Shown here: one piece after another, positions 1-8,473 of the stretch
Layout: the number at the start of each line of letters is the position of its first letter
Position numbering within the stretch: position 1 is the first letter of the stretch
Source of the DNA: Holdemania sp. Marseille-P2844
GTDB lineage: Bacteria; Bacillota_I; Bacilli_A; Erysipelotrichales; Erysipelotrichaceae
Assembly (NCBI RefSeq): GCF_900120005.1
Contig: NZ_LT635447.1
Span: 62,001 to 126,000, forward strand
DNA: 64,000 nucleotides
Reading direction: 5' to 3'
The notes under the pieces: generated by a model
What the model saw: only the letters and a program-made list of their open reading frames with translations
Databases searched by the model: none
What the model was told of the DNA's origin: nothing
Position numbers and translations under genes: made by a program

Positions 1-1074
1 GCGAAGCTGGCGCAGTTCGCCGAGCATCTGAAAGTGGATCCGCCGACATCCACCCGTTATGTCTCGGACGGCAGTTCGTTTTTCTACTTTACGCCGATCC
101 CGATGACGGAGGATTGGTTTTTATGTACGCAGGTGCCGCGTTCCGTCTTGATGCAGAACACCTATTCTTTATTGGGAACGCTGGCGATGGTATGGATCGT
201 CTTGTTAGGCGTGACGATCTTCGCGGCGATCCTGCTTTCCCGCACGATCAGCCGGCCGCTGGCTCAGCTGTGCGCCACCATGGACCAGGCCGGAACCGGC
301 GATCTGAGCATCCGGGCAGAAGAACGGGGCGGTGATGAAATCGCAACGCTGGCCCGTTCCTTCAACAAGCTGACGGCCCAGATCCAGCGGCTGATGAACC
401 AGCTGATCGATCAGGAAAAAGCAAAACGGCGGGCCGAGCTGCGGATCTTGCAAGCTCAGATCAACCCGCACTTTCTCTACAACACGCTCGATATGCTGCA
501 CTGGATGGCTTACGATCACAACGACGAAGACATGCTTCAGCTGATCAGCACGTTATCCAGCTTTTACCGGATTTCCCTGAGCCGCGGCGACGAGTTCATC
601 CCCCTGCCGCGCGAGCTGGATCACGTCCGGTATTATCTGGAAATACAGAAAATGCGGTTTGCGGATCAGTTTGATTTCACGATTGAAGCTTCGCCTGAAA
701 CGCAATCGTTGTTAATGCTGAAGCTGCTGCTGCAGCCGCTGGCGGAAAACGCGGTTGCGCATGGCATCAAACCGTGCCCGCATCCGTGTACGCTGTCGAT
801 TCAGGCGCGCCGCCGCGGTGCGGACGTGGAAATTAAGGTCAGCGACAACGGTGTGGGAATGGACTCCGAAACGCTCGGCCAGCTGCGCCGGGCGTTCGAC
901 ACGGGAAAAAGCAGTCTGGGCTTCGGCCTGGTCAACGTCCACCAGCGGATTCGTTTAACCTATGGCAAGGACTACGGACTGACGCTGGACAGCGCGAGCG
1001 GACAGGGCACGGTGGTTACAGTGCGGATTCCGGCAATTGAGGAGGATCATGATGTGGAAAGTATTAATTTGTGA
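1..1074 (+). CDS. Sensor histidine kinase, YesM type (5' partial)
   Basis: The frame is open to the window edge, so the N-terminus is missing. What remains is the end of an extracellular sensing domain, a membrane segment (about residues 55-80 of the visible part), a HAMP linker (SRTISRPLAQ to FNKL), the His_kinase dimerisation box with the phospho-acceptor in INPHFLYNTLD, and a HATPase domain with DNGVGMD and GFGLVNVHQR. By family it autophosphorylates on His and passes the phosphate to the overlapping response regulator. YesM/YesN pairs usually control carbohydrate uptake, but the ligand is unknown here. The stop lies 20 bases past the start of the next gene, so the two are translationally coupled. 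Confidence 0.95.
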   Translation, partial: AKLAQFAEHLKVDPPTSTRYVSDGSSFFYFTPIPMTEDWFLCTQVPRSVLMQNTYSLLGTLAMVWIVLLGVTIFAAILLSRTISRPLAQLCATMDQAGTGDLSIRAEERGGDEIATLARSFNKLTAQIQRLMNQLIDQEKAKRRAELRILQAQINPHFLYNTLDMLHWMAYDHNDEDMLQLISTLSSFYRISLSRGDEFIPLPRELDHVRYYLEIQKMRFADQFDFTIEASPETQSLLMLKLLLQPLAENAVAHGIKPCPHPCTLSIQARRRGADVEIKVSDNGVGMDSETLGQLRRAFDTGKSSLGFGLVNVHQRIRLTYGKDYGLTLDSASGQGTVVTVRIPAIEEDHDVESINL

Positions 1075-1825
1075 CGATGAAGCGATGACCCGGCGGGGCT
1101 TGACCAGGATGATCGGCCACTGCCGAAAGGATATGGAAGTGGTGGGCGCCGCGGCCCAGGGAGAGGAAGCGTGTGCGATGATCGAACAGCTGCGGCCGTC
1201 GATCGTCTTCATGGATATCAACATGCCGTTAGTCAGCGGACTGGAAGTCATTGAGCGCTACCATGAGGATCCGCGGCTGCGGTTTGTGATCATCTCCGGC
1301 TACAGCGACTTTGAATACGCGCAGAAAGCGTGCCGCTACCATGTCGTCGATTACTTGTTGAAGCCGGTCACCGAGGAACAGCTCAGCGCCGTGCTGGATC
1401 GCTGCGCGGCGATGCTCCAGCAGGAGATCACAACCTCCCGGATCGTGGTCCCGCAGCATCAGGACCGCCGGATGATCACACAGGTGCTGCAGGAAATTGA
1501 TCGCCGGGCGACGGACAGCGAGTTTTCGCTCAATCAGCTCTCTGAACAATTTCACGTTTCCGCTTCCTATCTGTCGCGGATCATCAAAGAAGAAGTCAAC
1601 TGTACGTTCAGCGAACTGATCAACGAAAAACGGCTGACGAAGGCGCGGACGATGCTGCTAAGTCCAGAGCCGTATCTGATGTGGGAAATCGCCGAACAGT
1701 GCGGCTTCACGTCGCAGCATTATTTCTGCCGGGTATTCAAAAACCGCTTCGGTCTCAGTCCCCAGCAATGCCGCCAGATGATGAAGGAAGAAAAACAAAT
1801 ATCAGAGGATTCCAATTATGAATGA
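1052..1825 (+). CDS. Response regulator, YesN/AraC type
   Basis: The N-terminal receiver domain has the acidic pair DDE, the phospho-acceptor Asp in IVFMDINMP and the Lys in DYLLKPVT. The C-terminus is a two-helix-turn-helix AraC domain (FHVSASYLSRIIKEE and MWEIAEQCGFTSQHYFCRVFK). I place the start at the second ATG of a tandem pair, because GAGGAGG ends 6 bases before it; ATG 1049 is the alternative. It is the cognate regulator of the overlapping YesM kinase. Its targets are not adjacent on the right side and probably lie left of the window. Confidence 0.94.
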   Translation: MWKVLICDDEAMTRRGLTRMIGHCRKDMEVVGAAAQGEEACAMIEQLRPSIVFMDINMPLVSGLEVIERYHEDPRLRFVIISGYSDFEYAQKACRYHVVDYLLKPVTEEQLSAVLDRCAAMLQQEITTSRIVVPQHQDRRMITQVLQEIDRRATDSEFSLNQLSEQFHVSASYLSRIIKEEVNCTFSELINEKRLTKARTMLLSPEPYLMWEIAEQCGFTSQHYFCRVFKNRFGLSPQQCRQMMKEEKQISEDSNYE

Positions 1826-2058
1826 TCTTGAAAAAGCGCGTATTTTCTCCGTGCATCACAAAGCACAGTGACTTCAGGATCAGCGCTGCGGATGTTTCTG
1901 TTGTCTTGCCATTTTTGATCCCCGGGAAATTATGATTACAGGTATAGATGATCTTGTCGATCAGATCCGAAACGAAACCTGAATCTTCTAAATCCTTTCT
2001 TATCCTGCGCCCCTCTTGTTATTTTCTCACGCGTTGCTTCACTTGACCGTCTGCCTTT

Positions 2059-2295
2059 TTACACATTACACAAGGACATGATAAAAGCGCGATTGCTCGC
2101 GCTACTTATCATGTTTTTTAGTTGTATGTATTCTTCTTTATCCAGTTGATTTTGCAGCGCTTTAAGCTCAAAGCGATATTCATCCGAGCAGCCATCCAAA
2201 CCGTGCATACTTTCTTTATATTTCTCAAACAATTTCTCCACTTCTGTTTTATACCACAAAAACAGTTTACTGATTTCTTCTTCAAAATTCCGCAT
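2059..2295 (-). CDS. Small hypothetical protein, 78 aa
   Basis: Not recognised. The predicted protein is charged and helical (MRNFEEEISKLFLWYKTE onward), has no signal or membrane segment, and could form a short coiled coil. I start it at the ATG after an AGGGTGA element rather than at the longer upstream start. Against it: its last codons are made of a strong inverted repeat followed by T6 on the opposite strand, so the frame may be fortuitous. It lies in AT-rich sequence with no functional context. Confidence 0.4.
   Translation of the reverse strand: MRNFEEEISKLFLWYKTEVEKLFEKYKESMHGLDGCSDEYRFELKALQNQLDKEEYIQLKNMISSASNRAFIMSLCNV
2077..2119 (+). terminator. Hairpin with T run
   Basis: Arms CATGATAA-AGCGCGA and TCGCGCT-TTATCATG surround a TTGC loop and are followed by six T. 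It can end transcription from the two-component operon, whose last stop is 250 bases upstream. It also overlaps the 3' end of the small minus-strand ORF at 2059-2295. Confidence 0.6.
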
Positions 2296-2404
2296 TATTC
2301 TTTCACCCTGTTTTTTCAAAAAAATCCTTTGAAAAATAATAACCATTCTTATGCGATTCTTACTTGGTTTCGGGTAGGCATAGAATGTCCATACAAAGAA
2401 AAAG

Positions 2405-2446
2405 GCTGGATAAAGCGTTAAATGAAGCTTTATCCTACCTTGCCTT
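2405..2446 (-). terminator. Inverted repeat downstream of AlbA_2 gene
   Basis: Perfect 9-base arms GGATAAAGC and GCTTTATCC (2408-2416, 2427-2435) lie 70 bases beyond the stop of the 2504-3916 gene. On the minus strand the T run is imperfect. A plus-strand T5 follows the hairpin, so it may act in both directions. Confidence 0.5.
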
Positions 2447-2503
2447 TTTATCTTTACCCAAATTCGATTAAGAACCTTTTAGATAGCGCTCTGCATTTTT
2501 ATA

Positions 2504-3916
2504 TTACTTAGTTTTTGTTGCTGCGATATATTTTTGATTTCTACTGTTCGGTTTATCTGGAATAGTCATTAGCAATTTTCCCTGTGCCATAAGCGGATGC
2601 AAATAGCTGGAAGAAAAATAACGGACATCCTTATATCCACAATGCAAAGCAATTTCTTTACGGCTATGCGGCTCTTTACAGTACATCATTATCTTTTCTT
2701 CTGTGCTAACTCGTTGGTTATCTTGTGGGGTGACTTGTTGGTTATCTTGTGGGGTTGCCAACAAGTTGTAATTCACATTTTTCAAAACCACCCGAAAGTC
2801 AGTTGGCGTAGAGTAGAACTCTGGCTTCAGCTGTTCAGAATATCCTGGGAGCTTTGCTGTTTCATTCAATATCTTTTTCAATCCGCTGCCACGGCGTTCC
2901 ATGAATTTCATGCGGTGGAACAGGTCGGCGATGATTGGGTTGCGGCGCACCGAACCGATAGCATTAATGTCATATTCCTGAATTGGTTTTCCTTCAAACA
3001 TTCCACCCGGCGATTGAATTTCCAGACGGTCAGCATACATATCAATGTGTATTTCACTGCCAAGGATGATGTAGTCCCGGTGGATCAGGGCGTTTACCAA
3101 GGCTTCAGTCACTGCCCTGTCTGCATAGTCAGGCTTATCTACCCGGTAGTGTGCTTCCTTTGCAAATCGTACTTTGGAGTTATTGCGGACGAAATCGCCG
3201 CCATTTTGCAGTAGATAAATCAGGTTGCCCTCAAACTCTTTATCATCCAACGCATCATCATAGATGGAACCTTTTTCAAGTCCATTCCAATGAGTGCAGA
3301 ACACTCTGGAATTGTACACGATATGCTGGTCGGCAAGCAGTTTTCCCGCATTTGTCAAAAAACCGTTCTTATCTGCCAAACCAAAGGAAATGTAATCAGA
3401 TGGCTCAAAGTGAAGCCCTGTCCGTTCCAGATAGGTGGCTTCCAAAAGTGTAAAGCTGTAATCTGATTTTTTCGCATCGGTAGCCAGCGCATCAAAGGAA
3501 CGATTTGTGCCTTTCAAAATCAACTCATTTACCACATAATCCGGGGCAGCAATGCTTTCGTTTCCTACACGAATATAAGCTTCCATAATGCCGTCTGCTT
3601 TGTAATAGTAAGGCGTAGAACGACCGGCAGCTACAGTAAGCTCCAGAATGTTTTTGCCATCTTCCTGCATCGGTGTAAGTACAAATTGCGGCAGCGGAGT
3701 GATGCGCTCTTTAATCAGGCGGCTAATGGTTTCGGCATCGGTCTGAACATTCTCAAGACCATAAATGCTTCGGTCATCGGCAACACCAAAGAACAGCGTA
3801 CCGCCGATGCTATTTGCAAATGCACTGACGCTTTTTAGCCAGCTTTTTGGTTTCTTCATTTCCAACGCAACCTTGAAATCACATTCAGTTGCTTCAGCAA
3901 TATGTTTCTCTATCAT
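2504..3916 (-). CDS. AlbA_2 (Schlafen-like) putative ATP-binding regulator
   Basis: A 470-residue protein of the COG2865 type. The N-terminal AlbA_2 domain (residues 1-110) carries SVSAFANSIGGTLFFGV; a HATPase_c_4-like region follows (TEALVNALIHRDY, then DRLEIQSPGG); the C-terminus looks like a winged helix (HSRKEIALHCGYKD). Such proteins are annotated as transcriptional regulators or RecG-like helicases, and the real function is poorly known. Just before the winged helix is an 8-residue tandem repeat (PQDNQQVT, PQDNQRVS) coded by an 18-base exact direct repeat with 24-base spacing, in a linker. Start: ATG 5 bases after AAGGAGG. AT-rich neighbours and the adjacent transposase remnant suggest it is acquired. 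Confidence 0.88.
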   Translation of the reverse strand: MIEKHIAEATECDFKVALEMKKPKSWLKSVSAFANSIGGTLFFGVADDRSIYGLENVQTDAETISRLIKERITPLPQFVLTPMQEDGKNILELTVAAGRSTPYYYKADGIMEAYIRVGNESIAAPDYVVNELILKGTNRSFDALATDAKKSDYSFTLLEATYLERTGLHFEPSDYISFGLADKNGFLTNAGKLLADQHIVYNSRVFCTHWNGLEKGSIYDDALDDKEFEGNLIYLLQNGGDFVRNNSKVRFAKEAHYRVDKPDYADRAVTEALVNALIHRDYIILGSEIHIDMYADRLEIQSPGGMFEGKPIQEYDINAIGSVRRNPIIADLFHRMKFMERRGSGLKKILNETAKLPGYSEQLKPEFYSTPTDFRVVLKNVNYNLLATPQDNQQVTPQDNQRVSTEEKIMMYCKEPHSRKEIALHCGYKDVRYFSSSYLHPLMAQGKLLMTIPDKPNSRNQKYIAATKTK

Positions 3917-4157
3917 AAAAGCCTCCTTTACACGGGGCGATTGGACAATGAGTAGTAAGCGATATTATATCCAATTTTTCAGGATATTTCAATTTAGGAA
4001 GGTTTTGAGTTTCGGTGTTTCTCTATTTTTTCAGACGTAATTTAAAGCTCGCTTTGTATCCAGTCACTAAATTTATTGCTTCTGCCAAAGATTTTCACTT
4101 TTAAGTATAAGAAAACCATCCTTTGTCAAAGTAAAAATTTCATATTCTTATTTTTAC

Positions 4158-4925
4158 TTATAACTTCAACGTTAGCTGCTCGAAATCTTTGTGATAATCT
4201 ATGAATTGAAATTTCTTTATCCCCGTATGTACATAACTCAATATACTCTTTTTCCCTTTATTGATTTGGTAGAACCAGAAATAGGCATTACTTTTTATGG
4301 AACGGCTTCTTTCTATGATTTTGATTATCAATAATTTCTTATCTATTTTTTCAGCCAATAATCCGATATATCCTATCTAACCATCAGCATCGTATTCAGA
4401 TTATTTAATGCTTTTCATGTCCTGACTCTCACTCCTTCAAATCCATACTGTTGTTTCTTGAATTTGAAATTCTCCTCAATTTGCCAGCAGCTCATGTAGT
4501 CTCTCACAATTTAGATAACATCGTCTTTGCCTTTTACCCTTTTATTTGTAAGCAACATCATTGGCTTTTCTTCGCTTATCCCCTAGACGATGATTAAGGT
4601 TAAACATTAGCCGGAGTGGCTGGGCAATTCTACTCGAGTAGCAGAGATATAGATTTTTCTGTTCAGCTCTCGGAAGAACATATTCATTCTTATCTTTCTT
4701 TTTCTGCTTTTTGCGATTTGCCCTATATTCTTAACTTTTTTGAATAGAAGGCTTCTGTTTTCCTTTAATCGAACAATGAAATCAGCGCTGCTTTTTTGGA
4801 AAGGAAAAAATAATTATAGTATACACAGGCATCATATCTTCTGTCTTCAGCAAACGTGCATTATCCAGAAATGGTAGTCTACTGCTTCAATATTTTTAAC
4901 CCCTTCATCATTTTCAGAAAGAAAG
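4158..4925 (-). pseudogene. Decayed IS4-type DDE transposase
   Basis: Minus-strand translation gives consecutive transposase blocks interrupted by stops and shifts. In order they are SENDEGVKNIEAVD, then FAEDRRYD, then DFIVRLKENRSLLFKK, then GISEEKPMMLLTNKR, then RDYMSCWQIEENFKFKKQQ (the Glu-containing signature of IS4-like enzymes), then GVRVRT, a TGA, and KALNNLNTMLM. A frameshift leads into YIGLLAEKID and the intact C-terminal 66 codons at 4158-4358. At least two frameshifts and four in-frame stops are visible. It is not functional. I found no clear terminal inverted repeats. Confidence 0.85.
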
Positions 4926-5026
4926 CCGGCGCTTGTTGCAGGGTAGATATGACTGTAAAAAAATAGCGACTGTTTCTTTTTTATTTTTGACCAAAATTCT
5001 AATACTTCGGTTTTTTTATCTTTCAG

Positions 5027-5857
5027 TCAGTCGTTTCGATGCAGCGCCTGAGGGTTCAGCGTGACGTGAAAATCCTCGGCCAGCGCAATGAAATCCTCCG
5101 TTGTGATCGTCTGCCGCTTATGCGGAGTCACGGAAAGCACCTTGATCAAAATCTCGGCAGACTTCTCAATCGTGTGCATCAAGCCAAACGTTTCATCAAA
5201 ATCTGTTCCTGAACAGAACAATCCATGATGCGCCCAGACGACGGCGTTCACCTGTTCCATCTGCACACTCGTCACCTCGGCGATCGCCCGGCCGCCCGGC
5301 ACCATCCATTTCACCACGCCGACCCCCTCTGGAAACACGACCGGACATTCCGTCGCCATTTCCCACAGCTCCCGCGTAAAGACCGCAGGTTCCAAAGGCA
5401 GGATAAACGTCAGGGCGATCAGGTTGGCTGGATGGGCATGATAGATCACACGGTGCTTCCCCTGCGTGACGCGTTTTTTCACCTCATGATTCATAAGATG
5501 CGTCGGCAGCTCGCTGGTCGGTCTTCCGCCTTCGGTCAAGCCCCAGACAATCCGGTACTGCGTGCCGTCGGCGCTGATCTCGATGATCGCCAGATTGGCG
5601 GCCGGATTCAGCTCGACGTTGCGCATATATTTGCCGCTTCCCGTCACGGCGAAGAACTCGCCGGCCAACCCCGGCACCTTGGCCGTGATCGGCTGCCAGG
5701 GCTGGCCAAAATCCAGCTGATTGTGAATCGTCTCAAGCTCGGTCTGCGGGATGCGGTACGACAGATTGCCGCCGTTGCGCTCGTGCCATCCTTGCCGGAA
5801 GCCGTCGCCGCACATCCGAATCATTCCCTGCATCCAGGGTGTTTCCAAACATTTCAT
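5027..5857 (-). CDS. rhaD: L-rhamnulose-1-phosphate aldolase
   Basis: A class II zinc aldolase of 276 residues. It splits L-rhamnulose-1-phosphate into dihydroxyacetone phosphate and L-lactaldehyde in the cytoplasm. The Zn-binding histidines are visible in VIYHAHPAN and VVWAHHGLFCSG, and the family block PTSELPTHLMNHE is intact. Length is normal. The start overlaps the rhaA stop by 4 bases (ATGA), so the two are translationally coupled. It is the last gene of a three-gene rhamnose unit; no terminator is obvious before the transposase fossil. Confidence 0.95.
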   Translation of the reverse strand: MKCLETPWMQGMIRMCGDGFRQGWHERNGGNLSYRIPQTELETIHNQLDFGQPWQPITAKVPGLAGEFFAVTGSGKYMRNVELNPAANLAIIEISADGTQYRIVWGLTEGGRPTSELPTHLMNHEVKKRVTQGKHRVIYHAHPANLIALTFILPLEPAVFTRELWEMATECPVVFPEGVGVVKWMVPGGRAIAEVTSVQMEQVNAVVWAHHGLFCSGTDFDETFGLMHTIEKSAEILIKVLSVTPHKRQTITTEDFIALAEDFHVTLNPQALHRND

Positions 5858-7122
5858 CCTTGTTCCTCTTCCTCCCGTTTTGCCAGAACACGACGTTCAT
5901 AGTCCTGTACGACTCTCAGCCATTCCTGCTCGCCCGGTACGCCCTGACGTTGACAGAAAGTCTCCCAAACCGCCCCCAGCGGCGCCATTTTCAGCTGTTC
6001 CTGCAGCGCCATCAGTTCGGTGAAACGGCGCTGTCTTTGCAGCTCAGCCAGCGTTGCCTGCGGCGTTAACAGGGCGTTGAGCAGCGCTTTGCGGACACTG
6101 CGCACGCCGATTGCCCACGCCGCGATCCGGTTGATGCTGGCGTCAAAATAATCGGTTGCGATGCGGATCCGGCGAACGTCATTGCGGATGATTTCCTGAG
6201 CAATCTGCCGCGTTTCATCGTCGTACAGCACGACGTGATCGCTGTCCCAGCGCACCGGCCGGCTGATGTGCAGCGCCAGCTCGTCGCTGAACAACAACAT
6301 CGACGAAATTTTATCGCTGATCATTTCCGTCGGATGGTAATGCCCTGAATCCAACAGACAAAGCAGCTGATTCTGTGCGGCATAATTCATGTAAAATTCG
6401 TGCGAGCCGACGGTGTAGCTTTCGATCCCGATGCCGAATACCTTCGATTCCACGGCGATCTTCACCTTCGAGCGGTCATAATCCAACGTCAGAATCTGAT
6501 CGAGCGAAGCTTTTAATCGGGCGCGCGGAGAAGTCCGGTCAGCTGGAATATCCTTTAATCCGTCGGGAATCCAGATGTTGACCAGACTTGTGTCTTCCAG
6601 TTGATCCGCGGAAGCTTCAGCGATTTTGATGCAGGTTTGACAATGGCGGATCCAGAACTGCCGGATTGCTTCATCTTCGCTGGAAAGGGTCGCAGCCTCC
6701 GCCAGCGGATGTCCAAACAGCGTCGGATTGAAGTCCAGCCCCAGTCCGTTTTCCTTTGCGAAAGCGATCCACGGCTGGAAATGCTCCGGCTTCAGCTGAT
6801 CGCGGTCTACCTTTTGTCCTGGCTCAAACACGGCATAGCTGGCATGCAGATTCAGCCGGTGCTTTCCAGGGAGCAAGTGCAGCGCCGTTTCAATATCCTG
6901 CTTCAGCTGCGTGAAATTCCGCGCGCGGCCGGGATAATTGCCGGTCGCCTGAATGCCGCCGGAGACCGCCCCGGCCCCGTCGAAGCCGATCACGTCGTCG
7001 CCTTGCCAACAATGAATCGAGATGGGAATTCCGGCGAGCGTGTTCAGCGCCGCTTCCACGTCAACTCCCAGAAGCGCATAATCCGCAGCGGCCAGCCGGA
7101 ATTTTTCTGATGAAACCGTCAT
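5854..7122 (-). CDS. rhaA: L-rhamnose isomerase
   Basis: 422 residues, the usual family length. It converts L-rhamnose to L-rhamnulose. The metal-site blocks are clear: ESYTVGSHEFYMNYA and LLDSGHYHPTEMI, plus SIHCWQGDDV near the N-terminus. I use the ATG 7 bases after AAGGAGGG instead of a start 13 codons upstream. The downstream neighbour is rhaD (overlapping) and the upstream one is rhaM. No rhamnulokinase (rhaB) is present in this window, so the pathway must be completed from elsewhere. Confidence 0.96.
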   Translation of the reverse strand: MTVSSEKFRLAAADYALLGVDVEAALNTLAGIPISIHCWQGDDVIGFDGAGAVSGGIQATGNYPGRARNFTQLKQDIETALHLLPGKHRLNLHASYAVFEPGQKVDRDQLKPEHFQPWIAFAKENGLGLDFNPTLFGHPLAEAATLSSEDEAIRQFWIRHCQTCIKIAEASADQLEDTSLVNIWIPDGLKDIPADRTSPRARLKASLDQILTLDYDRSKVKIAVESKVFGIGIESYTVGSHEFYMNYAAQNQLLCLLDSGHYHPTEMISDKISSMLLFSDELALHISRPVRWDSDHVVLYDDETRQIAQEIIRNDVRRIRIATDYFDASINRIAAWAIGVRSVRKALLNALLTPQATLAELQRQRRFTELMALQEQLKMAPLGAVWETFCQRQGVPGEQEWLRVVQDYERRVLAKREEEEQG

Positions 7123-7201
7123 GTTTTTTCCCTCCTTATGAAGAATATCGAGATCTGCCATCAGGACGTTGCGTCATGATCTGATCCTCTCCTTATTCCT
7201 G

Positions 7202-7516
7202 TTATTTCAAATAGAACACCGGGATTAAGTCCACGCTGACCGGGCTGTTGTCCGGGTTGGTTTCCATCAGCTCCGCCATCGAATCCCACCACTTCTGGCA
7301 GATTTCCGTTTGCTCCGAAGCCGCCCAGCGCTCCTCGTCCTCAATCTCTAACACCGCGAACAACGTCAGCGTTTTGGGATCGAGAAAGATCGAATATTCA
7401 TGCCCGCCGTAGTCGTGGATCATCTGCTTCATCTGCGGCCACAGCTGATCATGCCGCCGTTTGTATTCTGCTTCCTTGCCGGGGTACAACTTCATTTTAA
7501 ACGCTTTGCGAATCAT
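7202..7516 (-). CDS. rhaM: L-rhamnose mutarotase
   Basis: 104 residues of the RhaM (DUF718) family, interconverting the anomers of L-rhamnose for the isomerase. Typical blocks are KAFKMKLYPG, the His in RRHDQLWPQM, GGHEYSIFLD and CQKWWDSMAELMETN. The start is the internal ATG preceding IRKAFKMKL; upstream codons in the same frame do not fit the family and overlap the promoter region. First gene of the rha unit: an extended -10 TGCTATACT lies about 50 bases upstream (near 7566-7574), with no clear -35. Confidence 0.93.
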   Translation of the reverse strand: MIRKAFKMKLYPGKEAEYKRRHDQLWPQMKQMIHDYGGHEYSIFLDPKTLTLFAVLEIEDEERWAASEQTEICQKWWDSMAELMETNPDNSPVSVDLIPVFYLK

Positions 7517-7591
7517 TTTGACTGCCCCTTTCCGCGCCTCTTTCTCCGCTTTCTTTTCCAGTTTCAGTATAGCAGAAATCAAGCGGGAAAA

Positions 7592-7632
7592 GTAAAAAGC
7601 TTCGCTGTTTTTTCAGGAAAAGCAGCGAAGCG
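7592..7632 (-). terminator. Intrinsic terminator upstream of rhaM
   Basis: Minus-strand arms GCTTCGCTG and CAGCGAAGC are followed by T5. The stop codon of the nucleoside phosphorylase gene (7613) falls inside the loop. It separates the phosphorylase/phosphodiesterase pair from the rha genes, which therefore need their own promoter. Confidence 0.85.
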
Positions 7633-8473
7633 ATAAGAAGCACAGTATTGACAGGACAGGAATTTCCGTTAATTCCTCAGTCCAGCATTCTTCAGCCAAC
7701 CGCATGCCGGCTTGAATGACCTGATTGATGTAGCGTTTTCTGACCTCGGCGAAGTTCACGCTGCCCCAGCGCCAGCCGGCGTTGGTCTCAGGCAGCGGAT
7801 GACCGTCCGACGCCAACAACATCGCCGCAGCCGGGATGCCGTAAACCGCGCAGACCTGAAGCAGGGCGGCGGTTTCCATGTCGACCCCGACGCAGCCCAG
7901 CGCACGCCAGGCCGCTTCCTTGTTCATCGTCTGACGATAGACTGCGTCGGTGGTCACGGTATCCAGAGACTTGACCGGCAGCGTCTTCGCCATCGCCTGA
8001 TTCAGAAAAGCGCGCAGCGCAGGATCGGCCTCCGCCCATTCACAGTTTTCAGCATAATGTCTGGACGTGCCTTCCTCACTGTAAATCCGCGCCGGAATCA
8101 GAACGTCCCCCACCTGCGCCCGGGGATCGAAAACACCGCACAAGCCGGCGACGATCACCTTCTTTACGCCCAGCGCCAGCACAGTTTCCAGCGTATCAAC
8201 CGCCGCAGGCGCGCCATAGCCGCCTTTCGTAAAGCAAACATGCGGAGCATCCCGCAATCTCAGACACGGCGGATTATCCAGAAAACAGGGCAGATGTTCG
8301 CTGATCACCTCACAGGGGTAATCCTGACGCAGCTGATCGAGCGCCCGCCCCATTTCAAACAACACGCACACCTCCGGCAGAACTGGCGGCGCTGAGGTAC
8401 CGTGACTGCTTTTCACATGCCGCTGGGCCGTGATCACCGCTTCGCTGCGGTCTTCCGGATCAAACCAACGCAT
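7613..8473 (-). CDS. Nucleoside phosphorylase (uridine phosphorylase-like)
   Basis: 286 residues of the PNP_UDP_1 superfamily. It carries VIVAGLCGVFDP, the GVDMETAALLQVCAVYG block typical of trimeric/hexameric phosphorylases, and ASDGHPLPE. Such enzymes cleave nucleosides with phosphate to base and ribose-1-phosphate; base preference cannot be read from sequence, and uridine phosphorylase is the nearest general class. ATG follows GGAGGATCCAG. The start overlaps the 3' end of the phosphodiesterase gene by 14 bases, so they form an operon. The last codons (SLRCFS) are encoded by a terminator stem. Confidence 0.87.
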   Translation of the reverse strand: MRWFDPEDRSEAVITAQRHVKSSHGTSAPPVLPEVCVLFEMGRALDQLRQDYPCEVISEHLPCFLDNPPCLRLRDAPHVCFTKGGYGAPAAVDTLETVLALGVKKVIVAGLCGVFDPRAQVGDVLIPARIYSEEGTSRHYAENCEWAEADPALRAFLNQAMAKTLPVKSLDTVTTDAVYRQTMNKEAAWRALGCVGVDMETAALLQVCAVYGIPAAAMLLASDGHPLPETNAGWRWGSVNFAEVRKRYINQVIQAGMRLAEECWTEELTEIPVLSILCFLSLRCFS

